Assembly (NCBI GenBank): GCA_028753945.1
Contig: JAPNXP010000017.1
Span: forward strand, 1,426,001 to 1,490,000
Origin: Hexactinellida sp. DTS-2022
Lineage: Eukaryota > Porifera > Hexactinellida
Length of the DNA stretch: 64,000 nt
Reading direction: 5' to 3'
Within the stretch, counting starts at the first letter, position 1. Each line of letters starts with the position of its first letter. Below the pieces are notes generated by a model. The model did not search any database and was not told the origin of the DNA. It worked only from the letters and a program-made list of their open reading frames with translations. Positions 11,871 to 23,100 of this stretch are shown piece by piece. The position numbers were made by a program, and so were the translations under genes.

Positions 11871-12689
11871 TTAGACTAACCCATTCCACAAATATGTAAC
11901 TTCAGAAGCCACACCAGGATGCAATAGGCTGCAGAGAATTCCATAATCTTTCCTAGCAACTGCTTGCCTAATAAGGGTAGAGCTTACATCCACATCACTT
12001 GCATGCTCGACTAAAAATACTTTATTTTCCCATTGTTTGTTTATAGTTAGATTCGGCCATTCCGACGGGAAAGATTTGGCATTTTTCTTCCGCTGTATAA
12101 CCGCAAGGCCAAGATTTTCTTTAGGAAACTTGGGATATACATTAGGCAGTGTATCTTCTCCTACTAACAATACTAACTTCGGCACTCGAGTCTGATGTTT
12201 TAACGACAGCCAATCAAAGAAGGATTGTCTTAAACGAATTATTTCGATAAATGACATAAAATTAGGCGCCATCGGTTCAAAAAGATCTTGTTCCACCATA
12301 GGATGCTCACCAATAGCTATGTTTATAAGTTTAATTCGCGTGTCTACATCTAGCCATAGTTTGCCTTCGCATTTGCTGGTTAATTTAGCTTTCAGATATG
12401 AATCATGTGAAGCGGACAAGAGAGAGCCTACAACCTTAGCATTGAATGTGTCGTCAATGTACTTCCTTGCTATTTCATGCATTTCTATGTGCATTTTGTG
12501 TATGGGACAGTATCCACCAGTTGTTATTAGGATAATAGGGGTCTTATCAGGGGGACATTGTTGGATTCGTTCTAGAATATTCTTGGTGGGAGTTAATGGT
12601 TCTACAAGTTCAAAGTTATCTTTTGACCAGTTTGGAAATTTACTTATGTTTTCTAGGCTTTCGTCTAATACTAGTACAAAGTCAGCCAT
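11871..12689 (-). CDS. NMNAT-like nucleotidyltransferase, copy 1
   Basis: Cytidylyltransferase-like fold enzyme related to nicotinamide/nicotinate mononucleotide adenylyltransferases, which couple ATP to NMN or NaMN to make NAD precursors. Seen: TTGGYCPIHKMH at about residues 57-67, the (H/T)xxH nucleotide-binding motif; LVGEDTLP in the middle; and VSSTLIRQAVARKD near the C-terminus, the SSTxxR phosphate-binding motif. The frame is open 23 codons further upstream. I chose the internal Met (MADFVLV) because it gives 272 residues, exactly the length of the paralogue at 16036. There is no intron. The substrate could be another nucleotide, since the domain is remote from human NMNAT1-3. A 176-bp block is nearly identical to the paralogue (see findings). 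Confidence 0.8.
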   Translation of the reverse strand: MADFVLVLDESLENISKFPNWSKDNFELVEPLTPTKNILERIQQCPPDKTPIILITTGGYCPIHKMHIEMHEIARKYIDDTFNAKVVGSLLSASHDSYLKAKLTSKCEGKLWLDVDTRIKLINIAIGEHPMVEQDLFEPMAPNFMSFIEIIRLRQSFFDWLSLKHQTRVPKLVLLVGEDTLPNVYPKFPKENLGLAVIQRKKNAKSFPSEWPNLTINKQWENKVFLVEHASDVDVSSTLIRQAVARKDYGILCSLLHPGVASEVTYLWNGLV

Positions 12690-13594
12690 GTAAGATATAC
12701 TAAATAGACCACGGATAACTGGATAAGTACAGTTGACCCAGTTAAGTGTAAGTGCCACTATCAGACATCAAAATTACTCGAAACAAATTTCAAGTAATCA
12801 AATCATTGACAATCATATTATTGAAGTTAATAACTCGATACAACTACTTAATTTGGAAACAATAAATCCCAATTAAGCGAAATCGGCTGTAAATTATATT
12901 ATACAATAATTTGAACCTTAATTTTCACTCACTAAATGATGATTTAGATTTCAAATAGTGTAATAATAAATTATATGCATTACTTATACAGTATAGCAAA
13001 TTAATATTCCTGCAATATCATCCCATATCTCATAAACTAATTACACTATTATTACCTAGCAATCTCATCTTACCCAGTCAATCGTTTAACTCCTCTTAGT
13101 TTGGTACGTATATATTTACAGTCATATAACGTATGTTAGGTAGCCAATAATTAAATATTATGTGGTTTATCTTGGAAATGAACTTAAAGCATTTATATTG
13201 CGAGTTGGTTTATTCATTTATCCTGTCGACTCCACTTAATTAATCGAGGTGTCCGTTTTTCGAGATAGCGCGCCTCGCCTCGATCTACAGAAAATCTTAG
13301 TGAGTGTGGACACTATATTGGGACACGTTGTGTAACGGACATTTTTCCCAATTAATCGTATTAGACAGTAATGATTTTTAAAATTAATTATTATCTAGCT
13401 ACCCAATATACCATTGATGACGTAGTTACAATTATCCATGCAACCAAATCTGTAATCTCTAAATCAGTGGACTTTCTTTGAAGAATACGGATTAAAATAA
13501 TTCAATTAGACTCGCAGTATTCCGCAACCTTTTTGAATCTCGAGGACAATTTTATATAGCCACAGCTGTACCGGCCACAATAAAATTCAATTGG

Positions 13595-14480
13595 CAATTC
13601 CCCCATTACTTAAATACAATCTGGACAAACACACACACACAAACAAACAACAATCAAGTTTTAATAAGGAGATAGAGGCTCAAATGAATTTATATTATTA
13701 AATAATGCAAATTCTTATTTAAGCATTCCAACTATACTTTGATGCACTATCTATCCAATTCCGAAAGAAAAATTCGATTTGGACTTTTTTTTAACCCTTT
13801 TGACGTCACCAAAGGAGGACAAAGTCGCCGTAATTTGGTAAAAAAATTCGCGGTAATTTCCAGAGAGTGGCCTTTGCATAGCTCGCATATCTCAAAAAGT
13901 ATAAGTCGGAGAGAAAAAAACTATCCCTCAAAAATGATCCTTATCAGTAGCAGGTTTTTTCCCGCCGTGTCGATTTTCAACTTTAATACAAAGTTTTAGA
14001 GTTAATAATTATATAATGCCAAATTTCTGATAAAATCGAGTGATTATTTGAAAATCTATAGAAAAAAAAATTAAAATCGAAATCGAAAATTCTGTGTGGC
14101 GGGAAAAATACAAATTTTTCGATTTTAGAAATTCTGAGTTTCTACGTCCTTCTTAGAATAACTTGTACTGTCCAAAAACGCAATAATAATTGGGGGTTAT
14201 CGGGTGTCGAAAATTTGAGCCTGTATCTCCTATAATATAGATGTTTTATTATTCGAAAAGGGGGATAAACCTAATTAAAGAATTCGTATAATATAATGAT
14301 AGTTTTCAAATAATATGTGTATTTAAGTATTTAACAGAGATTACCATCCCCCGCCCAAATTGATAGACTAGGCTCTTGAATAGTGACGAAAAATATTTCA
14401 TATAAATTGAAAGAGATTCTGTAAAAACAATTATTTTCTTTGAAGAAATTCTGCCGGCCGCAAAAAGTAATTTGCGGAAC
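13595..14480. repeat. composite repeat: Helitron-like terminus plus a dispersed repeat
   Basis: 13595-13670 carries the end CAATCTGGACAAACACACAC and CAATCAAGTTTTAATAA, matching 8525-8580. 14238-14480 contains TAGATGTTTTATTATTCG, AACCTAATTAAAG and CCGCCCAAATTGATAGACTA. The reverse complements of all three occur in order at 62670-62813. GCGGAACACTG near 14474 also has a relative near 63780. Confidence 0.6.
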
Positions 14481-15073
14481 ACTGAGTTAGAGAATACCAG
14501 TTTTCGTCCCCAGGCTCGTATAAATAGTACATTAACAACTTGGATTTTTTTAGAATGGAGTTGTATTTACAAATAATACATAATACTGTCGGTCAATAAA
14601 CAAGTGCATGATTTGATGTGAAATAATAGCATAGATTAAACTGGTTGTAGAAGGTAGTTTTATATGTTGGTTAGTGGGCGAAGTAATCCTAGGAATGTTT
14701 TAAATCATGCATAAACAAATGTAAAAGTGTTATGAATAAATTTGGTCTACAGACGTAATTATTGTGTTGAACAGGTTGGACAGACTAGAAAGTACACTCA
14801 ATTAGCTTATACGTGCAAATTAAACATACAATATTTTTGAAGTGCATTTAGCTAGCACCAAATTTTATTATTAAATTGATCGAGCCGATTTTATTCGATA
14901 CATAAATAAGTAGTTAGTCTGGTTAAGAAATGGATTATTTGATTAAATAATGTAACTTTAACTTTAAAACACTCCTTAAGGCTTTTGAAACTATAACTTA
15001 GTCACCATGACTGCCACCAAGTAAACGAGGCAGAAGGTATTTATTTATCTTTAGTCTCGAGTCTTGTGAACTA

Positions 15074-15252
15074 CAGTAGAACTTGATTAGTACGTACCCC
15101 TCGGGAGATATAATTAGTACGTATTATTCTCCGTATAATAGTAACCGAGTTGACACTACATAGAGATACAAATATAAATTGACAAACTTTGTTTATACTA
15201 CAAGTTAGTACGTACTAAACCAGGTACGTACTATACTAAGCGAGTTCTACTG
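15074..15252. mobile_element. pogo-type MITE (family C)
   Basis: CAGTAGAACTTGATTAGTACG to GCGAGTTCTACTG, 179 bp, with the CCCCTCGGGA signature and GTACGTACTA blocks. Confidence 0.75.
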
Positions 15253-15554
15253 TATTAGTATAACCGAGTATCTATTCCAAATACCCAGCACAAAATACAT
15301 AGTAAAATTATCATACGATTGTTTCCAAATATGATAAAACAAACCTTCTACTGGAAGCTAAGCTGACAGCCACCAAAAGTTGTTCATTTAAAAATATTAA
15401 AGAACGTTACAAAATGTCAGAAAATTGAACTGTGGAAAAATATTCGAATCTGCGAAATTTCAAAAGGATACTAACACCTTAAGCTTAAGGGAATCATAGA
15501 ACCCTAATCTCAAGACGCATTCTCGAATAATTACCTGCCAACCTATTTGAGTCA

Positions 15555-15945
15555 CATCCCTGTACGGGCTCCAGTTTTCTCTGTACGTACATAGGCCAAA
15601 ATCCCTCTACACCGCCCAAATTTTTTTCTCAATTGCATTATATTATATGGTTAATGCAGAATACATGGCAAAAAATAATATCATGTTATTTATATTTATT
15701 ACGGTTGACCATGGGTTGACATAAATCAAATTAATCTTGGAAAGGAGAATATTTAATTATATAGACTACAGGGAATCCCTGTACGCTTGAATAGGAACTG
15801 TTAATTTACAATGCCATATTTTTAGGGTCTAGGTATTTTTAGGTAATATTATTAGACTTACAATCAGTAATTTTGTCCCAACTAAAATCCCTGTACAAAT
15901 TTCATAAATCCCTGTACATTACAGGGATTCCCTGTAATGTGTGGC
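15555..15945. repeat. CCCTGTAC repeat element
   Basis: ATCCCTGTAC occurs at about 15560, 15774, 15890 and 15908. At 15908-15940 it forms the palindrome CCCTGTACATTACAGGGA. The first and last copies flank about 380 bp, so it may be a foldback or short TIR element. Confidence 0.45.
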
Positions 15946-16035
15946 TGGTATCTAATTGATAATTATTTCCCTTGTCCCAATGTCCCTTAGATCGGTAAAT
16001 ACAGGAACATAATCAATACACAAATAGATAGATTA

Positions 16036-16854
16036 TCACGTATGTTTGTCTATCCACAGTTTAATAAGTTCCTCTGCCACCTTTTCGGGCAGCATCTGTC
16101 TAAGAGTATCTTTGTCGTTTTCCGCTGCAGCTAGTCTCACTTTGGTTGAGCTCACTTCTAACTCTGTATCTGTCTCGATAAGAAACACACCCTCCTCCCA
16201 TTGCTGTTTTGTGTCCAGATTTGGCCACCGGGACTTGAAACGAGACGACCCCTTCCTTCTTATGAGCGCCAGGCCCTGTCCCGACGGGGGCGGGTACAGG
16301 TGACATTTCAGCATATCTTCCCCCACCAACATGACAATCAGAGGGGAGGACAGCTGTCTCAGCTTGCACTCCCAATCGAAATACGCACTTCTGTTCGCCA
16401 CCACCTCTGAGAACTCAATGAAGCGAGTCGCCTTAGACTCGAACAGGTCCTGCTCAATGTAAACATAGTCTTGCAGCGCTAAACTGATTAGTTCTATTCT
16501 AGTGTTTACGTCCAGCCAGAACTTCTGAGGGTACGAATATGTTATTTTAGGTTTAACGTATTCGTCGTGAGTAGCAGACAGGAGAGAGCCTACGACCTTA
16601 GCATTGAATGTGTCGTCAATGTACTTCCTCGCTATTTCATGCATTTCTATGTGCATTTTGTGTATCGGACAGTATGCACCTGTTGTTATTAGGATGATAG
16701 GGGTCTTATCAGGGGGACATTGTTGGATTCGTTCTAGAATATTCTTGGTGGGAGTTAAATAGCGGAGCTGTTCAAAGTTGGTCATTGATGGATACGGCCA
16801 CTGAGGAATAATTCCGATATTTGCATCACTTTCTCCTGTATTGGCCTCAGCCAT
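16036..16854 (-). CDS. NMNAT-like nucleotidyltransferase, copy 2
   Basis: Complete 272-residue single-exon frame, paralogue of the gene at 11871-12689. The catalytic motif is TTGAYCPIHKMH (about residues 58-68). LVGEDMLKC lies in the middle, and VSSTKVRLAAAEND supplies the SSTxxR-type motif. All nucleotide-transfer motifs are kept, so both copies look functional. Outside residues about 36-100 the two proteins are only moderately alike, whereas inside that block they differ at two residues. The start codon lies about 290 bp from the divergently transcribed coiled-coil gene, so a shared promoter is plausible. Expected role: adenylyl transfer to a mononucleotide; substrate unproven. Confidence 0.8.
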   Translation of the reverse strand: MAEANTGESDANIGIIPQWPYPSMTNFEQLRYLTPTKNILERIQQCPPDKTPIILITTGAYCPIHKMHIEMHEIARKYIDDTFNAKVVGSLLSATHDEYVKPKITYSYPQKFWLDVNTRIELISLALQDYVYIEQDLFESKATRFIEFSEVVANRSAYFDWECKLRQLSSPLIVMLVGEDMLKCHLYPPPSGQGLALIRRKGSSRFKSRWPNLDTKQQWEEGVFLIETDTELEVSSTKVRLAAAENDKDTLRQMLPEKVAEELIKLWIDKHT

Positions 16855-17145
16855 TAGCTTACGAATTCAAAGTTATTTCCAATAATCAAGTATGGTTTGA
16901 GATGGCGGATAAATCAACTGACAAGTTGGAAATAAATATTTTAGCTCAATCTCTACAGTATGTCCACTATAAGGATAACAAAATGATAGTGCGTGTGCAT
17001 ATATCGGAGTACGTATATAGTATTTGGTAATTAAGTTAGATTCTAATTAGAGCACTTGCAGCGACAAATAATTATATTTCTTGGAATCGGTAACGTGGCT
17101 GTAATCCATATACTGTACAGCTAACTCTATAGCATTACAGCAGAG
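16855..17145. promoter_or_regulatory. head-to-head spacer of NMNAT-like copy 2 and coiled-coil gene
   Basis: 291 bp between two divergent start codons, so probably a bidirectional promoter. It also contains an open stretch starting ATGGCGGATAAATCAACTG at 16902. This could be a first exon of the coiled-coil gene, because an acceptor-like ATTACAG ends at 17140 just upstream of the chosen ATG at 17146. I could not find a clearly matching donor. Confidence 0.35.
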
Positions 17146-20100
17146 ATGCTAACTCAATGCGAGTGGACTTCAGCCTCTGCCATCCCGCGGCTGGAGCAGG
17201 AGAGGACCTCTCTCGCAGAGGCGGAACAGCTGATTCGACAGCTGGCCCTCCTCCTCCCGAGAGCGCGCGCTACCGACAGGGCCCCGGGGCTGCAGATAGA
17301 GGGACAGGCCTGCGTCCCTCCGGGGGCGGGGCCGCTGGGGGAGGCCGCGGAACTGGTGGACAGGTGCGGCCGGGACCTCGCGGCCAGTCGCGCCGCTGCT
17401 GCCAAAGAGCAGCGAGTGGCGCGGGAGTACAGAGAGGGAATAGACGCCCTGAGGAGGCGGCGCCTGAGAGAGATGGGGGGAGAGGTGCAGAGGGAGCACG
17501 AGGCCTGTCTGGCTAACATCCTAGAGCTGCAGTGGCACGTGTCGCACACCGAGAGGAAGCTGGAGTCCCTGAGGGATCAGGTGCGGAAGAAGAAGCGACA
17601 GCACGCCCTGCTGAAGGAATCCGAGGACCACATGACGGAGCATTCTCCTCTCGCGAGAGAGAAGGTACAACTTATCATACACACCATGGATAATAAATAT
17701 AACTAATACAGTCAGGTCTGTTTATTGTGAAGAATTTTTCGTCTCCTTAATTAATATGAAAACTTTTTATTATGAACAAGCCCTATGGACCCAAATTAAC
17801 AAATTACAGTTTGTATTAAGCTCGCTTGAGTTCGCTTATTATGAACACATTTATGGTCCCTTGAATGTTCATAATTTAAGTTAAGAATCTGGCTATGTGT
17901 AGGGAGAAGCAGAGCTGTCCCTCTCTTCTTCCGTCCAGTCGGAGCTCGCTAGCACGGAGCTGGAGATAGAAACCAGGGACGGGGTGCGGGGGGCGCAGAG
18001 AGAGGTCTGGAAGCGCGAGCAGCTGCGCGCCGAGAGGGCCAGAACGGAGATGGCGGCCGAGAAGAGCAAGCTCGAGAGAGAACTGAGATTAGCCACGCAG
18101 GAGCTGGGAGAGGCAGAGGAGGCGGGGAGGGTGCTCGCGAGAGATATTCAGGAAAGTACAAGTCGGAAGGAAAACAACGAAAAGTAAGTTGTATATTGCA
18201 TCTTATTATGTACTGTAATGTATCAGTTCTTGACTTAGAAAATCGATCTTGCAATGCTCTCACGCATGTACACGTAATTAATTAATTTCCATATCAGACA
18301 GCAAAAAGTAACTAATTTGTATTATATAATTAGCTCTACAGTCTTTGCCTCAATAATAATAGAATAAAAATTGTGTCTCATATATTATAAAGCTCACTTA
18401 AACACACTTTATAAGACATACCATGCATGCTACAACCAAATAGAGTCACTAGTTGGAACACAGCATAACTGTCGTTACTTGCCGGTACGCGACACGATCC
18501 AGTCGCTGGAGCAGAGCGGGCATTTGTCGGAGTGCTGCATCCACAGTGCCATGCAGCAGTTGTGGTAGGAGTGGTTACACTCGCCCCAGACCACCACGCA
18601 CTCCTCCTGCTTGCCTTCCGTCTGGCAGCGCAGACACGCGTCCATCACGTGGTGCTTGCAGATGGCACAGGTGTCGCAGGACACGTCCCAGCTCCACATT
18701 GCCACTGCGTTCCACTTCTTCAGCACGAACATGGGGCCCTGTCTAGGCGGCTTCTTCTTTATTTGGGGACTCGGCGTGTCTACAGCCATTGCTTCCGGCT
18801 TCCCGTCTGCCATTCTGCTGTCTGAGTGTATGAATGTAGTCTAATGGTAGTCTAATTATAGCAAGTAATGGGAGTATAATATTCTTCATACGGAAATACA
18901 GTAGAACCTCGTTAGTACGAACACTATTTCAACCCCCTTCAAAGTATTTTCAATATAAATGACACCGGTTTAAATTATTGGTATTCTACTTAGGTTGTAT
19001 CTAAGTAGCAAATTTGAAGACGCACTGTGCAACTCTAGAGTGTAAGCTGATCTTAGGCAACCTATAGGCTAGCCAAACAGATAGATAGTAACTAATGATT
19101 GTTGATCATAAATTAATAATTAACTGTGCAAACCGAATGCAAGAAATGGATGAAACAGCAGTGGCGGATAGCAGTGGATTCAGTGAGCCTTATGCTTTGT
19201 TGCTATTGAAGATCTGTAAGGAATTGGAATCGATAGGGAATAGCAGACCTAAGTCAGTAGATAAACTCAAAAACTTGTTGAGAGACAAGTGCTATGTCAC
19301 ACGTTTCTCGGCTCCATTCAAGCTGTTAGAGAAATGCTGTCAGAATTCTGTACAACTAAAAGCTGACAACAAACCTGTTCCAAAAGTATTCGCTTACTAT
19401 GAAGAGTTGAAAACTACTAATGATACTTGGAAAAAAAGCTTTGAAAAGATGTATACATTTCTTCAACACAGATTCAATGCATTTCCATTAGAATTAGATG
19501 ATAGTGCCTGTTCTAAGATAGAAGAGAATTTGGGAGATTGGATCGGAACTAGAGTTACGAGTAAAGTAGTGCCGGGAATCCGAGACTATGCTAAGCTAAG
19601 AGAAGTATTCATTAGAAAATGTATTCTCACCAGCCGATTAGATCCTGCAACCCTAGTGCATGCCTTACAACGGGATGGGTACATTGGTATTTCTCTGACA
19701 GGTGAAGTGACGTACAATCTTAAAGGTGTAGATTGTGAAGAAACAAGTCCCTATAACAAATATCTACTGGGCAAACTGAAATCAATTGAGGACCTACCAA
19801 AAACAGAGCAAGCTCTCATCAATGTAGTAAAGCCATTCACAAATATAATACAATCTGTACAGCCAAGCGAAATGGTGAAGAAGTATCCTCAACTCACTCA
19901 CGTTCTTAGGAAACTCTGTATAAGAGAGTTCCATCTCGAGATGGGGAAATGCTTTCAGAGCTCTTCTGACAAGAATACGAATAAACCAGCTGTGGTACGT
20001 GGGAGAGGAGCTATAAGGAGACAAGGGAGGGGGAGAGGGAGATTTATCGGTCGCCAGAAAGGAGCTGATACAGAAGCTAACAAACCTATACTGGGTGTCC

Positions 20101-23100
20101 TCTTGAGGTCCAACAAGCAGATAGAGACCATTAGCAGCAAATGGAATGCACCTCTGAGTCCGCAGACCGAGGAGGAGGGGGTGCGGAGAGTGGCGGAATG
20201 GGTGAGGGACAAAATATCGGAATTCGAAGCTGGCTGTGTCTCTACACACAACACACTCTTACAACAGGCTATACAGTGCAGTCTCCGCAGAGATCTGGTG
20301 TCAGTGGACCGCGTGGTAGCCATACTAGAGCGGTGTGGAGTGGTGCGTATAGGGGGACAGAGAGTGGAGTATGAGCTCGGGAGGAAGGAGGGGCTGGAAG
20401 CGGGAGAGAGTGAGATTAATAGCTATCTTAAATCAGACACACATCGCCTAGCTGCTTACAGAAGAAATGTAGAAAGTGGGAGTGATAACCCGAAAGAGTG
20501 GGAGAGAGGCAAGAGGAGAGGTAGGGGGGGCAGGAGGGGCAGGAGGGGGCGAATGAAGCGAGGGAAGTACTAGGTAGTAGGTACCCCATTATAACATGTA
20601 GATACTCTAAGTCTAAGGTTAATTAATTAATAAAAACACTCCGATAATACTTGTGTCTATTATTTCTTATTTATGCTACATTTTCTCAATAAAAACATGG
20701 TTGAAAAGATTCTACAGTAATTGTAGTCAATGTATATCGGTAATAAAGTTCGTGAATAATCGAAATATGTATATACTGCTCTTAGCAAAAAGGAATACAT
20801 TATTCGTTTAATTAATTAATTAATATAATTTACTCACACATCAGTCCTAACATTGTACCTAACCTGGCATCAGAGTCTCTTGTACAACAACACTCCGATA
20901 CAGATAGCAGCCACTGCTACGACACCGGATGCCACGAGCACCTTCAGTTTGCTCCTGCCCCCCTCCCCTTGTGTCCCCCCTGTCTCTCTAGGCTGTGTAT
21001 GTTCCAAAGCGGGCCCCCGGAACATTCTCCGGTACACCTCTCTCTGTCTCCGGTTGCTCTGCTCGTTGAGAGCGCGCACGCGTCTCAGCTCCTGTTCCAC
21101 GCCCCTGTCCTCCGGCGAGGACCGCAGCGCCTCCTCCAAACAGCTGATCGCCCCCTCGTAGTCCTGTCTGCCGGTCAGAATAACAGACTTCCTAAACAGA
21201 GCCTTGGTGTCCCCGGGCACCAGTCGCAGCGCGTTGTCGCAGGACACGAGCGACTGCTGCGCTTGCTCCTGCTTGCACTGCACGATGGCCAGGTTAGTAA
21301 GAATGCGACAGCCTATCAGCTTGCCCTCAGGCGTGTCTGAATACGCGTGTGCCTGCAGCGCCTTTAACGCACTGCTGTAGACGGTAGCGGCAGAGCCCAG
21401 CTGACACAGCTTGTACAGAGTGTTGCCTCTGGCCTTCTTCCTCTCCACCAGTTCTCTCAGCTGACTCTCTGTTAGCGCAGCGTAGTCGTATCGTGGGTGC
21501 ACCTCCCTGAGTGTAACCAGGTAGTACAGGTCTGAGTTCGCCGGGATATTATCCCCATTTGCGGTCTCGCCGTACCCGAACCGGCTCTGCATGTACACCC
21601 ACGCGACCTCTCCCTGCGACATGAGTGGCAGCGCCAGGTCCAGCCCCTGTACTACGTCTGCCTCCCCCACCTCCACCTCCAGTCCCAGCTGTTCCTCCAC
21701 CACCGGCCCCTCCATCTCCAGCCGCCCCGTCAGGTCCAGCAGCACCCGCTGTCCGCGCGTGGCCTGCGGGCCCTCGCCCCGCGTTACCGTCAGCTTCTTG
21801 AGGGACCCGTTCCCGAGGATGTCCAGCCACTCGTCAGCTGGCGGCTCCGGCTTAGACGCGGGCTCTGGCTCTGGCTCTGGCTCCTGGGGGAGAAGCTCTG
21901 CGCTGGGCTGAGAGGGGGAGTCTGTGACAATAACGTACGAGTCAGTTGAGCCTGCCATAGAGGCGGTGGAGGTCTGCACTGCGCTCAGCTGGAGACTGTC
22001 CTCCAAGGGCTCTTCTGCGGTTTCTGGCACGTCGAGAGGAGGAACGGGGTCGGAGGGTGTGTCGGGGGAAATCGGACTCTGGAACTTAACTGTGAACAGA
22101 TCTTCGCTCGCCACTGCGTCTATGACGTCAGCTGGCTGCCCGGCAGTGGGCGTGACCTCTGCTGTGGGTTGGGACTGGGAGGGCGGGGAGGGGGTACGGG
22201 TGGTTGTTGTGACGTCACTGGGTAGCAAGCTATCTGTGATGGGCTCTATTGAGGCTTCTTCCAACTCTCCGGGGGTAGCGGCGGTAGATGTAGCATAGGT
22301 GTGGTCAGCCATTCGAGTAGGAATTCAACTAATTAGTATTCGGTATGCAGTGGGTGATGGCGCTTTCAATGAGTTATATAAATTCAGTTGTAATTATAAC
22401 TTTTTAATTAATTAATAATATAGAGACGAGATCATAAAATTGTACTGTAGTACATAGCAAATCTACGTACATAGTATTATTGTACAGCTTAAAGATGACA
22501 GAGGTATTTGTTAGAGTAAATAGATGTTCATATTATATTATATCAAACGGTATCGTAAACTGAACACTCCCAATAAGCTAATACAGCTGGTAATTATATT
22601 ATTACTCTTGTAGGGAGTGCAGTGAGTTGTCGCGAAGAGAGCAGGAATGCGTCTCTTCCACAGAGAGCACGACTCGGAGTGTGGGCAACATGGAGACGCA
22701 CCTTAAGCAGCTGAAGCAGGAAGTGGGGGAGCTCCGGGAGAGGAGCGCCGCGGCGGAGACAGAGCTGCAGACAGAGCTGGCGACGGTGGAGAGGGAGGAG
22801 CGAGCGCTCAGGGACGAGATACGCAGGTGCAACACACAGCTACACGAGGCAAGGGACGAGCACGAGACACTCATTCAGGACATCGACACTCTCAGAGAGA
22901 CACGGGAGAGGTGCGACAGAACATATCCCTTTAAGCGGAGTTGTATTTGTGTGCAGGGGACTTTTAATACGAACATGAATAAAGCGAAATATTGGTTAAG
23001 GCGAATAAAGTTGAATTTCCCTAGCGGTCAGGCCTATACAGATGTATGCAAATTACTTCGGTTAATGCGAATTCCGGATAAGGCGAACGCATTTTACGAT

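Larger units (their letters stand above)
12690..16035. other. spacer between the two NMNAT-like genes, repeat remnants only
   Basis: 3.3 kb without a credible gene. It holds a family E-like remnant near 13225-13345 (GTCGACTCCACTTAATTAATC), a Helitron-like end at 13595-13670, a repeat at 14238-14480 that recurs reversed at 62600-62813, a family C MITE at 15074-15252, and a CCCTGTAC-rich repeat at 15555-15945. The 86-codon plus-strand frame at 13739 is not supported by any family resemblance. Confidence 0.6.

Noticed and set aside
13739..13999. 86-codon plus-strand frame
   Set aside because: Lies in a repeat-derived stretch between the two NMNAT-like genes; no family resemblance.
17154..17549. 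Minus-strand and alternative plus-strand frames over coiled-coil exon 1
   Set aside because: Low-complexity Ser/Arg/Ala-rich or Gly/Arg-rich shadows of the coiled-coil frame; only the chosen frame links in phase to exon 2.
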